From: Dehalococcoidales bacterium
Lineage (GTDB): Bacteria > Chloroflexota > Dehalococcoidia > Dehalococcoidales > RBG-16-60-22
Assembly (NCBI GenBank): GCA_028706655.1
Contig: JAQTVW010000007.1
Span: 1-34,096 of the forward strand
Direction of reading: 5' to 3'
DNA: 34,096 bases
In this document: piece after piece, positions 15,334 through 22,908 of the stretch
How positions within the stretch are numbered: position 1 is the stretch's first letter
Layout: every line of letters starts with the position of its first letter
Program-made: the position numbers and the translations under genes
Notes under the pieces: model-generated
Database searches by the model: none
The model's input: only the letters and a program-made list of their open reading frames with translations
What the model was told of the DNA's origin: nothing

Positions 15334-16335
15334 TTGTCTAATCGGTCCAAGTCTCAGGAGAAAACAATGCTGGCAGATAAAGTACTGGAAGGTGATATCC
15401 AGGCGTCCGCCAGATTGATAACCCTTATCGCTGACGAGTCACCGAGGCTGACGGCAGAACTGGATAGAATCTATCCGTACACCGGCAAAGCCCATATTAT
15501 CGGTATCACCGGCTCACCGGGTATCGGTAAAAGCACCAGTGTCAACGCCCTGATTGAAGTCTTCCGCAGCATGAAAATGAAAGTGGGCGTGATTGCCGTC
15601 GACCCGACCAGTCCCTTCACCGGCGGCGCGCTGCTGGGCGACCGCATCAGGATGCAGCAACACAGTCTGGATAAAGGCGTCTTTATCCGCAGCCTCGCTT
15701 CCCGCGGCTGGCAAGGCGGACTGGCGAAAGCCGCCATCAACGCCATCCATGTTATGGACGCGATGGGCATGAACATCATCCTCGTGGAAACCGTAGGTGT
15801 CGGACAGTGTGAAGTAGATGTCGCCCGGTTCGTGGATACTTCTATTGTCATCCTGTCCCCCGGTACCGGTGATGAAATCCAGGTTGCCAAAGCCGGCATC
15901 ATGGAAATCGCCGATATTTTTGAAATCAACAAAGCCGACAAACCGGGTGCAAAAAACCTGGCTATCGAAGTCGAAGGCATGCTCGAGATGAAGAATTTTG
16001 CTCCCGGCGAATGGAAGCCAAGCGTTGTCCTGGTAGAAGCGATTAACGGCAAAGGCATCAAGGAATTAGCTGACCAGATTCTCAAGCATCACGAGTATCT
16101 GATATCCAGCGGCGGACTGGACAAGCGCCGCAAAGAACGCGCGAAGCAAGAACTCATTGGAGCGATTGAAGACTCTGTCCGCGACCATTTCTATGCGATG
16201 ATTGAGCAGGACCAGAATCTGGACGAACTCGTGGATAATTTTGTGAAAAGAAAAGCTAATCCCCGTTCGACGGCGTTAAAAGTAATCGGGCAGTTCACCA
16301 AGCAGTTCGATAAGGCTCAGGATTCTGCCGCATAG
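15334..16335 (+). CDS. meaB: MeaB/ArgK-family GTPase, mutase chaperone
   Basis: This 333-residue P-loop GTPase of the MeaB (ArgK/MMAA) family loads and protects adenosylcobalamin in acyl-CoA mutases. The motifs are in order: Walker A GSPGIGKS (60-67), the DPTSPFTGGALLGDRIRM block at 91-108, the switch-like ETVGVGQCEVDVA (153-165), and the guanine-specificity motif NKAD (200-203). A C-terminal dimerisation helix region follows. The start is a TTG at 15334 with GGAGG 6 bp ahead; an ATG 11 codons later has no such site. Its position right after the mutase large subunit is standard and supports a functional B12 enzyme. Confidence 0.9.
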   Translation: MSNRSKSQEKTMLADKVLEGDIQASARLITLIADESPRLTAELDRIYPYTGKAHIIGITGSPGIGKSTSVNALIEVFRSMKMKVGVIAVDPTSPFTGGALLGDRIRMQQHSLDKGVFIRSLASRGWQGGLAKAAINAIHVMDAMGMNIILVETVGVGQCEVDVARFVDTSIVILSPGTGDEIQVAKAGIMEIADIFEINKADKPGAKNLAIEVEGMLEMKNFAPGEWKPSVVLVEAINGKGIKELADQILKHHEYLISSGGLDKRRKERAKQELIGAIEDSVRDHFYAMIEQDQNLDELVDNFVKRKANPRSTALKVIGQFTKQFDKAQDSAA

Positions 16336-16373
16336 TATCTCCAGACTATAAGTGTCAATGTTTTGCCCTCAAA

Positions 16374-16413
16374 CTGAACCGGTGTATTTGGCACCACGTT
16401 TAATCACCGGCAG
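16374..16413. repeat. Bulged inverted repeat downstream of meaB
   Basis: CTG plus CCGGTG (16374-16376, 16379-16384) pair with CACCGG plus CAG (16405-16413), leaving a two-base AA bulge and a 20-nt loop. It lies shortly after the meaB stop without a T-run. It could end the mutase transcript through a factor-dependent route or stabilise its 3' end. Confidence 0.35.
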
Positions 16414-16466
16414 GTATGAATCTATACATACTTATCAGCAATAATACCCGTGGACTATGTTAGACT

Positions 16467-16489
16467 TTCCAAAAAGGTTCCAAATAAGG
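16467..16489. repeat. Adjacent direct repeats, possible activator site
   Basis: TTCCAAAAAGG (16467-16477) is followed immediately by TTCCAAATAAGG (16478-16489), a spacing of about one helical turn. The pair lies roughly 80 bp upstream of the candidate -35 box of the TRAP operon, a plausible place for an activator. Confidence 0.4.
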
Positions 16490-16569
16490 TATCATTAATC
16501 TAAGTGATGCGGATGTGGGGAGGATGATATTTCCTTAATTCAGCTCTGTATTTTTCATCAAGGGTAACG

Positions 16570-16599
16570 TTGTTTTTTCGTTGGGCGGTTGCCTATAAT
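16570..16599 (+). promoter_or_regulatory. Candidate promoter of the TRAP operon
   Basis: TTGTTT (16570-16575) and a perfect TATAAT (16594-16599) are 18 bp apart. Transcription would start near 16606, giving a leader of about 85 nt before the dctP ATG. The strong -10 makes this a good candidate. Confidence 0.55.
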
Positions 16600-16690
16600 T
16601 AACTGGAACAGAAAAGGGGGAGGTGGTAGAACAAACCTGATAATTCGTAATGGTAACTAACACAACAGTATTATTTAAGGAGGTTTATTA

Positions 16691-17839
16691 ATGTTAAACA
16701 AAAAATTTCTTACTCTTGTTTCTATCTTCCTGGCGCTCCTGGTAGCAAGTACGATGTTTTTTGCCGCCTGCGCTCCCAAGGAAGAACCTACGCCGACGAC
16801 AACAACGCCCACAACTACAACCCCGGCTCCTACCACAACTACTGCGCCGACTACTACGGTAGCCCCAACCACTACTGTGCCGCCGGCTACTACAACTCCC
16901 GCGCCTACAGTGCAAATCAGAAAGACCAAACTGAACTTCGGGCATTATTTTGCTGTAGGAGACTTCCGGGACGTCACTGCTCATCACTTTGCGGATCTCG
17001 TTTCAGCGCAAAGCAACGGTCTCATGACCGTGACAGTCTATCCTGCGGAGCAACTGGTTAAAGGCAAAGAGGGTTTTCAGGCGGTTTCCGCTGGCGTCGT
17101 TGATTTATACACCAATGATGCTTCATACTTCGCCGGGGATATCCCATTAATGGATATCTTTAACCTTCCACTGCCGCCCTTTGATGATGCCGGCGCAGTC
17201 AAAGTAGCGCACAACGCCTGGAATATCATCGTTCCTGCCTTCGAAGCCAAGAATATAACGATGCTCGGCATCTGTGGCAGCACTGGTCCCGGTTACACTT
17301 ATTTTGTCAAACCGGTCCGCACCCTGGCAGACCTGAAAGGCATCAAAATCAGAGCGAGCGGCGGCATGTTCGAGACCATGATGAATGCTATGGGAATGTC
17401 CGTCGTCACCATGAGCGCGGCAGAACAATATATGGCTCTGCAGACCAAAGTTGTCGAAGGAGCTAATACTACGTTCCAATCAGTCATGTCCTACAAGCTC
17501 TATGAAGTCGCTCCTTACCTTCTCCACGTCGATTTCGGCGGAGCGCACCCCTACTGGCTGATGATGAACGCCACTAAATTCAAAGGCATGAATGCCGCTG
17601 AGCAGGCAATCATCCAGAAAGCCGCCACGGATACGGAGGCATGGATGCTGGGTGAGTTCACCGGTCAGATAACCACTCTGGAGAAGCAGGTTTCTGAAAA
17701 GATGAAGGAAGTCATTAATCCACCTGCAACAGAGGTTGAAAATTGGCGCGCCCTCAAGAGCGGACTCATCGATACCTGGAAAGCCAAGGCCGGTCCTCAG
17801 GCGGACGCAATGCTGGCAATCTACAACAAAGGTCCGTAA
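16691..17839 (+). CDS. dctP: TRAP transporter solute-binding lipoprotein
   Basis: This 382-residue extracytoplasmic binding protein of the DctP family begins with a lipoprotein signal peptide ending in the lipobox FFAAC (C about residue 27). A Thr/Pro-rich linker of some 45 residues follows, and the binding fold starts near residue 76. The ligand-carboxylate arginine is in GIKIRASGG, with the family block ALQTKVVEGANTTFQSVM downstream. The protein captures an organic acid, probably a mono- or dicarboxylate, outside the membrane and delivers it to DctQM. AAGGAGG precedes the ATG. The long linker would hold the domain away from the membrane. It has its own upstream promoter and a hairpin after the stop. 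Confidence 0.9.
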   Translation: MLNKKFLTLVSIFLALLVASTMFFAACAPKEEPTPTTTTPTTTTPAPTTTTAPTTTVAPTTTVPPATTTPAPTVQIRKTKLNFGHYFAVGDFRDVTAHHFADLVSAQSNGLMTVTVYPAEQLVKGKEGFQAVSAGVVDLYTNDASYFAGDIPLMDIFNLPLPPFDDAGAVKVAHNAWNIIVPAFEAKNITMLGICGSTGPGYTYFVKPVRTLADLKGIKIRASGGMFETMMNAMGMSVVTMSAAEQYMALQTKVVEGANTTFQSVMSYKLYEVAPYLLHVDFGGAHPYWLMMNATKFKGMNAAEQAIIQKAATDTEAWMLGEFTGQITTLEKQVSEKMKEVINPPATEVENWRALKSGLIDTWKAKAGPQADAMLAIYNKGP

Positions 17840-17855
17840 CACAACGAAAGTCGAT

Positions 17856-17883
17856 AGCACCGGGGGATAAAACCCCCGGTGCT
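17856..17883 (+). promoter_or_regulatory. Strong hairpin between dctP and dctQ
   Basis: AGCACCGGGGG and CCCCCGGTGCT form a perfect 11-bp stem with a 6-nt ATAAAA loop. It ends 6 bp before the ribosome site of dctQ and is followed by CTTAATT, a weak T-run. Such an element can partly terminate or stabilise the dctP message, giving more binding protein than permease. Confidence 0.75.
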
Positions 17884-17900
17884 CTTAATTGGAGCGGCAA

Positions 17901-18401
17901 ATGCACCGGATAACCAAATTACCACAAGCTATTAATAAATTGTCTTTTTACATGGCAGCGGCATCGCTGCTTATTATGACATTGATTATGACTTATGAAG
18001 TCGTCATGCGGTATGTCTTCAACGATCCCACGATCTGGTCTAACGAAATGACCGGGTACACGCTTGTTTTTCTTGCCTTCCTCGCGGCGCCTTATACCCT
18101 TCACCTGAACGGGCACGTCTTTGTTGATACGGTAGTCCTTCATTTTACCAGGACTGCCCAGCTCTGGACTAAATTGATTTTGTCAATTCTGTCTCTGGTA
18201 TTCATGGTAGCACTCACCTATTTTGGATGGGAACAAGCTCTGCGATCTTATACATTGGGTTTTCACTCCTCAAGCGCTTTTGGGCCCCCGTTGTTTATTT
18301 TTCAAATTTTCATTCCAATCGGAGCTTTCCTCCTGACCATTCAACAGCTTGTTATCATGTTTGATGTAATTTCCCAACTTGCCGGCAGGAGGACAAACTA
18401 A
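17901..18401 (+). CDS. dctQ: TRAP transporter small permease subunit
   Basis: This 166-residue membrane protein has four predicted helices, typical of DctQ. It includes the family segment MTYEVVMRYVFNDPTIWSNE after the first helix, where the R-Y and F-N-P-W residues are characteristic. It forms the membrane complex with DctM. The ATG at 17901 has GGAG 6 bp ahead; a TTG four codons upstream overlaps that site and is less likely. The stop codon shares one base with the dctM ATG, indicating coupled translation. The preceding hairpin separates it from dctP. Confidence 0.88.
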   Translation: MHRITKLPQAINKLSFYMAAASLLIMTLIMTYEVVMRYVFNDPTIWSNEMTGYTLVFLAFLAAPYTLHLNGHVFVDTVVLHFTRTAQLWTKLILSILSLVFMVALTYFGWEQALRSYTLGFHSSSAFGPPLFIFQIFIPIGAFLLTIQQLVIMFDVISQLAGRRTN

Positions 18402-19717
18402 TGGAAATAGCATGGCCGTTACAGGCAGGCCTTATCTTTTTAGCGCTTATCACTTTGATCATACTTGGCATGCCGATCGCATTTTCTCTTGGTTTGGTTA
18501 GTCTTGCCGGAATTTTTATCTTCATGGGACCCCCTGCTTTACAATCGTTTGGACATGTTTCCTGGACTACGATCAACTCTTTCGTGTTCGCCGCGGTGCC
18601 GCTTTTCTTCCTGATGAGTGAAATTATTACATTTACCGGCATGTCCGGTGATGTATTTAACGCCATGCATAAATGGCTGCAGTGGCTTCCGGGCGGACTC
18701 GCAGTAGTCAGCGTCATGACCTGTGCCATTTTCGGCGCAGTGAGCGGTACCGGGGTAGGGGTAGCTGCTATCGTCGGTTCTGTGGCAGTTCCACAAATGT
18801 TGAAATACAAATACGATGGCAAGCTCGCAACCGGCGCGGTGGCAGCATCGAGCGCACTCGGCATGGTAATTCCGCCGAGCATCCCGTTTATTCTCTACGG
18901 GGCGGTAACCGAGACATCGGTTGGCAAGATGTTTATTGCCGGCATTCTACCGGGCTTAATTGTAACCGCTCTATACGCCACATATATTATTAGTGCGGTA
19001 AAAATCAAACCCACTCTTGCGCCGTTGGAAACAGTAGAAATTACATGGAAAGAGAGATTCTCATCATTAACAAAAATATTACCGATTGCCGCGCTGATAG
19101 TCCTGATCATCGGGGGCATGTACGGCGGCATTTACACGCCTACTGAAGCTGCCGCCATCGGAGCGGTGGGAGCAGGAATAATTGCTGCTCTTTTCCGGAA
19201 ATTAACCTGGCGTAATTTATGGAAAGCATTGACCTCAGCGACCAGGGTTACCAGTATGACTATGTTCATAGTCATCGGAGCGATGCTTTTCGGTTTCCTC
19301 CTTACCGGCACAAGGATTGGGCTTAATCTTTCTACCTGGGTAGTCAGCCTTGATGTATCGCGGTGGATCATTTTTCTGATCTTTAACTTGATATGGTTAA
19401 TTCTGGGCTGCTTTATAGATGTCGGTTCTATTGTTCTGATAACAATGCCCATCTTCTTTCCCATTGCGAAAGGGCTGGGCTTCGATCCTGTATGGTTCGG
19501 GGTTGTCTGCATGATAAACATGTGCGCTGCTGTGGTCACGCCTCCTCTGGGACTTTGCGCCTTCGTCGTCCATAGTATCGCCCCTGAAATTCCTCTGTCC
19601 GATATTTTCAAAGCCATTATACCTTACCTGTGTCTCATCGCATTTGCGATTATTTTATTCTCAATATTCCCGCAAATTATTACAGTACTGCCAAATGCCA
19701 TGTTCGCAGCAAGATAA
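18401..19717 (+). CDS. dctM: TRAP transporter large permease subunit
   Basis: This 438-residue DctM protein has about twelve hydrophobic helices. Family features include the early MPIAFSLGLVSL helix, the AVSGTGVGVAAIVGSVAVPQ region near residue 110, the SSALGMVIPPSIPFILYG motif near 150 and GMYGGIYTPTEAAAIGAVGA near 235. The GIYTPTEA block is the hallmark of the family. It carries out sodium-driven uptake of the solute delivered by DctP. It is translationally coupled to dctQ. A CaiB/BaiF CoA-transferase follows 63 bp downstream on the same strand, suggesting that the imported acid is activated to a CoA ester. Confidence 0.9.
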   Translation: MEIAWPLQAGLIFLALITLIILGMPIAFSLGLVSLAGIFIFMGPPALQSFGHVSWTTINSFVFAAVPLFFLMSEIITFTGMSGDVFNAMHKWLQWLPGGLAVVSVMTCAIFGAVSGTGVGVAAIVGSVAVPQMLKYKYDGKLATGAVAASSALGMVIPPSIPFILYGAVTETSVGKMFIAGILPGLIVTALYATYIISAVKIKPTLAPLETVEITWKERFSSLTKILPIAALIVLIIGGMYGGIYTPTEAAAIGAVGAGIIAALFRKLTWRNLWKALTSATRVTSMTMFIVIGAMLFGFLLTGTRIGLNLSTWVVSLDVSRWIIFLIFNLIWLILGCFIDVGSIVLITMPIFFPIAKGLGFDPVWFGVVCMINMCAAVVTPPLGLCAFVVHSIAPEIPLSDIFKAIIPYLCLIAFAIILFSIFPQIITVLPNAMFAAR

Positions 19718-19780
19718 ACATTAACAGACCGGTTTCACGGATCAATTCATTTGATAACCGGAAGATATGGAGGTTGATAC

Positions 19781-20998
19781 ATGGGTAATTTTTTGACCGG
19801 AATCAGGGTGCTCGCCATGGAACAAATCCTGGCAGGACCCTTCGGCTCGATGCTCCTGGGCGACCTCGGCGCTGAAATTATCAAGATAGAACCACCCGGC
19901 GGGGAAATTTCCCGCCACCAGGCCGGCCCTTCATATAAGGGGGAAAGCAACTACTACCTGGCGTTCAACCGCAACAAGAAGAGCATCGTCCTTGACCTGA
20001 AAACAAAGTCCGGCAAGCAGGCTTTCTATGACCTGGTCAAAATCTCGGACATCGTGTGGGACAATCACCGCGCCGGCGCCATGAAAAGGCTCGGGGCAGA
20101 CTATGATACCCTCAAGAAAATCAACCCCAAAATCATCTGCTGCAATATCACCGGCTGGGGTATGACCGGCCCATACAAGGACTACACGTCTTACGACCTG
20201 ATGGCGCAGGCTGTAGCGGGCATTCTCTCCGTCACCGGCGAACCCGGCGGCCCGCCCATTAAACCCGGCCCTTCCATCGCAGATATCGCCGGCGCCACCT
20301 TCGGCACTATCGGGGTGCTGGCTGCTCTGGCAGCGCGGGAGAGAACGGGAGAAGGACAGAAAATCGAGATAAACCTGCTGGATGGTGCCATGGCGATGCT
20401 ATGCTTCCATTATACCTGGTACTTCATCAGCGGCGAAAACCCGATACCGGTCGGCTCCGGACACATCAATACCGTGCCATTGGGCGCTTATAAAGCGAAG
20501 GATGGCTGGGTGGCGCTGGGTCCCTGCTGGCCGCGCATCACCCGGGTTATCGGACAGGAATGGATGATTGACGACCCGCGCTTCAGCACCGGTGACGCCC
20601 GTTTGAAGAACCGGACAGAGGTCAACCAGATTGTCAGCGATGGCTTCAGCAAGTTTTCCTCAGCAGACCTTATCGAATTGCTGCGCGCAGAAGACATCGC
20701 CTGCGCTCCGGTAAATACCCTGGATAAAGCCGCTGTCGATCCCCAGATTGTGAACAATAACATGGTTATCACTCTGCCGCATCCGCTGGGCGGTGAGATC
20801 AAACTTGTCGGACAGCCGATAAAGGCGCCGGATCGGATTGACGAAAAGAAGTTCACCGCGCCGCCGACCCTGGGGCAGCATACCGATGCGGTACTGTCTG
20901 AACTGCTTCACTACTCCGGTGATAAAATCAAGGCTCTCAAGGAAGAGGAAGTAGCGAATACCGAAAAACGGGAAGAGCGCCTCCACAAGAAACTTTAA
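19781..20998 (+). CDS. CaiB/BaiF family (class III) CoA-transferase
   Basis: This 405-residue class III CoA-transferase has the N-terminal Rossmann segment with GPFGSMLLGDLGAEIIKIEP (19-38), the NRNKKSIVLDLK block (63-74) and FNITGWG-like CCNITGWGMTGP near 120. The catalytic aspartate is in GPSIADIAGATFG (D168). It moves CoA to a carboxylic acid through an aspartyl-CoA intermediate. It lies right after the TRAP genes and may activate the imported substrate. It is convergent with the CMD gene, the stops being only 7 bp apart. Alternative roles for the family include racemisation of 2-methylacyl-CoA, which would fit the branched-acid theme. Confidence 0.88.
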   Translation: MGNFLTGIRVLAMEQILAGPFGSMLLGDLGAEIIKIEPPGGEISRHQAGPSYKGESNYYLAFNRNKKSIVLDLKTKSGKQAFYDLVKISDIVWDNHRAGAMKRLGADYDTLKKINPKIICCNITGWGMTGPYKDYTSYDLMAQAVAGILSVTGEPGGPPIKPGPSIADIAGATFGTIGVLAALAARERTGEGQKIEINLLDGAMAMLCFHYTWYFISGENPIPVGSGHINTVPLGAYKAKDGWVALGPCWPRITRVIGQEWMIDDPRFSTGDARLKNRTEVNQIVSDGFSKFSSADLIELLRAEDIACAPVNTLDKAAVDPQIVNNNMVITLPHPLGGEIKLVGQPIKAPDRIDEKKFTAPPTLGQHTDAVLSELLHYSGDKIKALKEEEVANTEKREERLHKKL

Positions 20999-21005
20999 CT
21001 ACAGC

Positions 21006-21530
21006 TCAGGATTCAAGTTCAACCTGAAGGGCGACCAGTACGCGGCAGACCAGCCCATAGTAACCGATGGCGGTGGTCAATTCGACAATCTCTGCTTCGT
21101 TGAAATACCGTTTGAGTGTGGCGAAGGTCGTGTCTTGTACTGCGATTTTCTCCGCTACTTCATCGGTGTAAGCAAGAACGGCGCGTTCTTTTTCATCGAA
21201 CGCCGGCGAAGTACGATATTTTGATATCTCGGCGACCTGCTGGGTAGTCACCCCCGCTTTCTTCCCGATCTCCGTGTGTTTGGTAAATTCATACACCGAG
21301 TGCGCCAGGTCACCGACGCGTAAAATCGCGAGCTCACGCAGCTTCGGAGATAGCCCTTCGCCATGCAGAATGGCGTTGCCCAGCCTCTGGAAGTTCAGCC
21401 CGATGTAAGGGCAGTGCCCCAGCACCTTAAATAAATTGAGCACCGGCCAGCCCTGGGCCTCGTTCTTCTCATACAACTTTTTGACGACCGGATGAGCCTG
21501 TTCCTTCTGTACTAAGCTGACGCGCGGCAT
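21006..21530 (-). CDS. Carboxymuconolactone decarboxylase family protein
   Basis: This 174-residue single-domain CMD/AhpD-like protein shows the block LSPKLRELAILRVGDLAHSVYEFTKHTEIGKKAGVT at about 61-96. There the usual CXXC position is occupied by AHSVYEFTKH, leaving E and H residues but no redox cysteine pair. A C-terminal YFNEAEIVELTTAIGYYGLVCRV helix completes the fold. The ATG has GGAGG 4 bp ahead. It lies 31 bp downstream of a CaiB/BaiF gene and is probably co-transcribed with it. The reaction is unknown: decarboxylase, hydratase or peroxidase-related roles are all possible in this family. Confidence 0.85.
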   Translation of the reverse strand: MPRVSLVQKEQAHPVVKKLYEKNEAQGWPVLNLFKVLGHCPYIGLNFQRLGNAILHGEGLSPKLRELAILRVGDLAHSVYEFTKHTEIGKKAGVTTQQVAEISKYRTSPAFDEKERAVLAYTDEVAEKIAVQDTTFATLKRYFNEAEIVELTTAIGYYGLVCRVLVALQVELES

Positions 21531-21561
21531 ATTGCCTCCTTAAAATATTACAAGCGGTATC

Positions 21562-22779
21562 CTATAAAATTACCTTCTGTTCTTTAAATCCGGTTATTTC
21601 TAATGCGGAATAGCCCAGGCTGCGCATGATTTCCCCGGTGTCCTGCCCGATTTCCGGCGCGCCGCACCGTAATGTTGCCGGAGCGTCACTGAAGTTTACC
21701 GGCGTAGTTACCAGCTTCAAATCTCCCTGGGGCAGACGCACTTCCGCAAAGAAACCATTTTCCTTTGCCTGCACATCGTTGACTACGTCTGTCGGCGTCT
21801 GGACACGCCCGTAGATGCACTTATTTTCCCGGAAACGTCTCTCCCACTCCGCCATATCCCTGGAGGCTATAACCCTGTCCAGTATACCCACCAGTTCTTC
21901 ACAGTTCTGTTCCCGCGCCTCGATGGTGCTGAACCGCGGGTCAATCTCCAGTTCGGGCATTTCAATCGCCCGGCAGAAACCGGGCCAGATTTCCGCCTGT
22001 GCCATGACCAGTTGAAACCAGCGATTGTCTTTTGTGCGGTAGGTATTATGTAAAGGATTAGGCGCCATGGTGCGGGCGTGCTTGCCCAGCGGGACGCCCA
22101 CCAGTGCCGCCTGAATATCAGAAAGCGCCGTCCAGACGCCGGTATGGTACAGCGAGCATTCTACTTCCTGTCCCTTGCCCGTTTGCTGCCGGTGCCACAG
22201 AGCAGCCAGTACGCCGGCAACGATGTTGGTGCCGGTCACCCTGTCCATCATTCCGCCGCGCTGTGGTGGCGGAGAAGTGCCCGGTTCGCCGATTAAGTAC
22301 TGGAGACCCGAACGTGCCCATGCCGCCGACCAATCGAAGCCACGCTCGTCCTTATCGGGTCCGGCGGTCCCGTAGCCGGTGACGATGGCATAGACCAGCT
22401 TCGGATTGAACTGACTCAGCGTAGCATAATCTGTCTTGAGTTTCTTGAGTGAGTTGATCTCGTAGTTGGTCATGAAAACATCTGACTGCCGCACGAGACG
22501 ATAGAGGATTTCTCTGCCCGCATCCTGCTTCAAATCCAGGGCTAATCCCTTCTTGTTGCGGTTGTGCGCCTGGATAATCCAGTCCACTTTGCTTTCGCCA
22601 AGCCTGATAGTTTTATCGACGCCATGATAGCGTTTCGGGACCCTGAGCAATTCGCCGGTAAGCGGTTCGACCTTGATAACCGCAGCCCCCCAATCGGCCA
22701 GCATTGCGCCTGCGGCGGGGATTGCCACAAAGTGCCCCATTTCGATTATCTTGAGACCGTCAAGTATTCCAGACATCAT
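21562..22779 (-). CDS. CaiB/BaiF family (class III) CoA-transferase, second copy
   Basis: This 405-residue protein is the same length as the enzyme at 19781 but clearly diverged from it, so it is not a recent duplicate. Family blocks are AGAMLADWGAAVIKVEPLTGE (23-43), NRNKKGLALDLKQDAG (73-88), GYGTAGP (135-141) and the catalytic-aspartate region GGMMDRVTGTNIVAGVLAAL with D179. It would transfer CoA to a carboxylate, or act on a related CoA thioester. Two ATGs in tandem (22779, 22776) are both usable; GAGGTG lies just upstream. A candidate promoter with a palindrome over the -10 box precedes it, and a CMD gene follows. Confidence 0.88.
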   Translation of the reverse strand: MMSGILDGLKIIEMGHFVAIPAAGAMLADWGAAVIKVEPLTGELLRVPKRYHGVDKTIRLGESKVDWIIQAHNRNKKGLALDLKQDAGREILYRLVRQSDVFMTNYEINSLKKLKTDYATLSQFNPKLVYAIVTGYGTAGPDKDERGFDWSAAWARSGLQYLIGEPGTSPPPQRGGMMDRVTGTNIVAGVLAALWHRQQTGKGQEVECSLYHTGVWTALSDIQAALVGVPLGKHARTMAPNPLHNTYRTKDNRWFQLVMAQAEIWPGFCRAIEMPELEIDPRFSTIEAREQNCEELVGILDRVIASRDMAEWERRFRENKCIYGRVQTPTDVVNDVQAKENGFFAEVRLPQGDLKLVTTPVNFSDAPATLRCGAPEIGQDTGEIMRSLGYSALEITGFKEQKVIL

Positions 22780-22800
22780 CCAGCACCTCGATTAGAATTG

Positions 22801-22838
22801 GCTATATCAGTTATAGCTGACTGACGTCTTTTTTGCAA
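22801..22838 (-). promoter_or_regulatory. Promoter with palindrome over -10, upstream of CaiB/BaiF-CMD pair
   Basis: On the minus strand TTGCAA (22833-22838) and TATAAC (22810-22815) are 17 bp apart, about 25-50 bp ahead of the ATG. The palindrome GCTATATCAGTTATAGC (22801-22817, stem 6, spacer 5) covers the -10 box and is placed like an operator. Confidence 0.55.
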
Positions 22839-22908
22839 TACGAGGACACGGCGGCAGGAGAATGAGAGCAAAACTCGAATTGACGCAAAGATTGGGAGAG
22901 ACTCAATC

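Larger units (their letters stand above)
16336..16690. other. 355-bp intergenic region ahead of the TRAP genes
   Basis: The gap contains a possible structured element (16374-16413), an imperfect tandem repeat (16467-16489) and a candidate promoter (16570-16599). A cobalamin-riboswitch core was looked for and not found. No small gene with a ribosome site was seen. The composition is more A/T-rich than the flanking genes. Confidence 0.6.

Noticed and set aside
19781-22779. Inverted duplication of the two CaiB/BaiF genes
   Set aside because: They are the same length and face each other, but their sequences are well diverged outside family motifs, so no recent duplication is supported.
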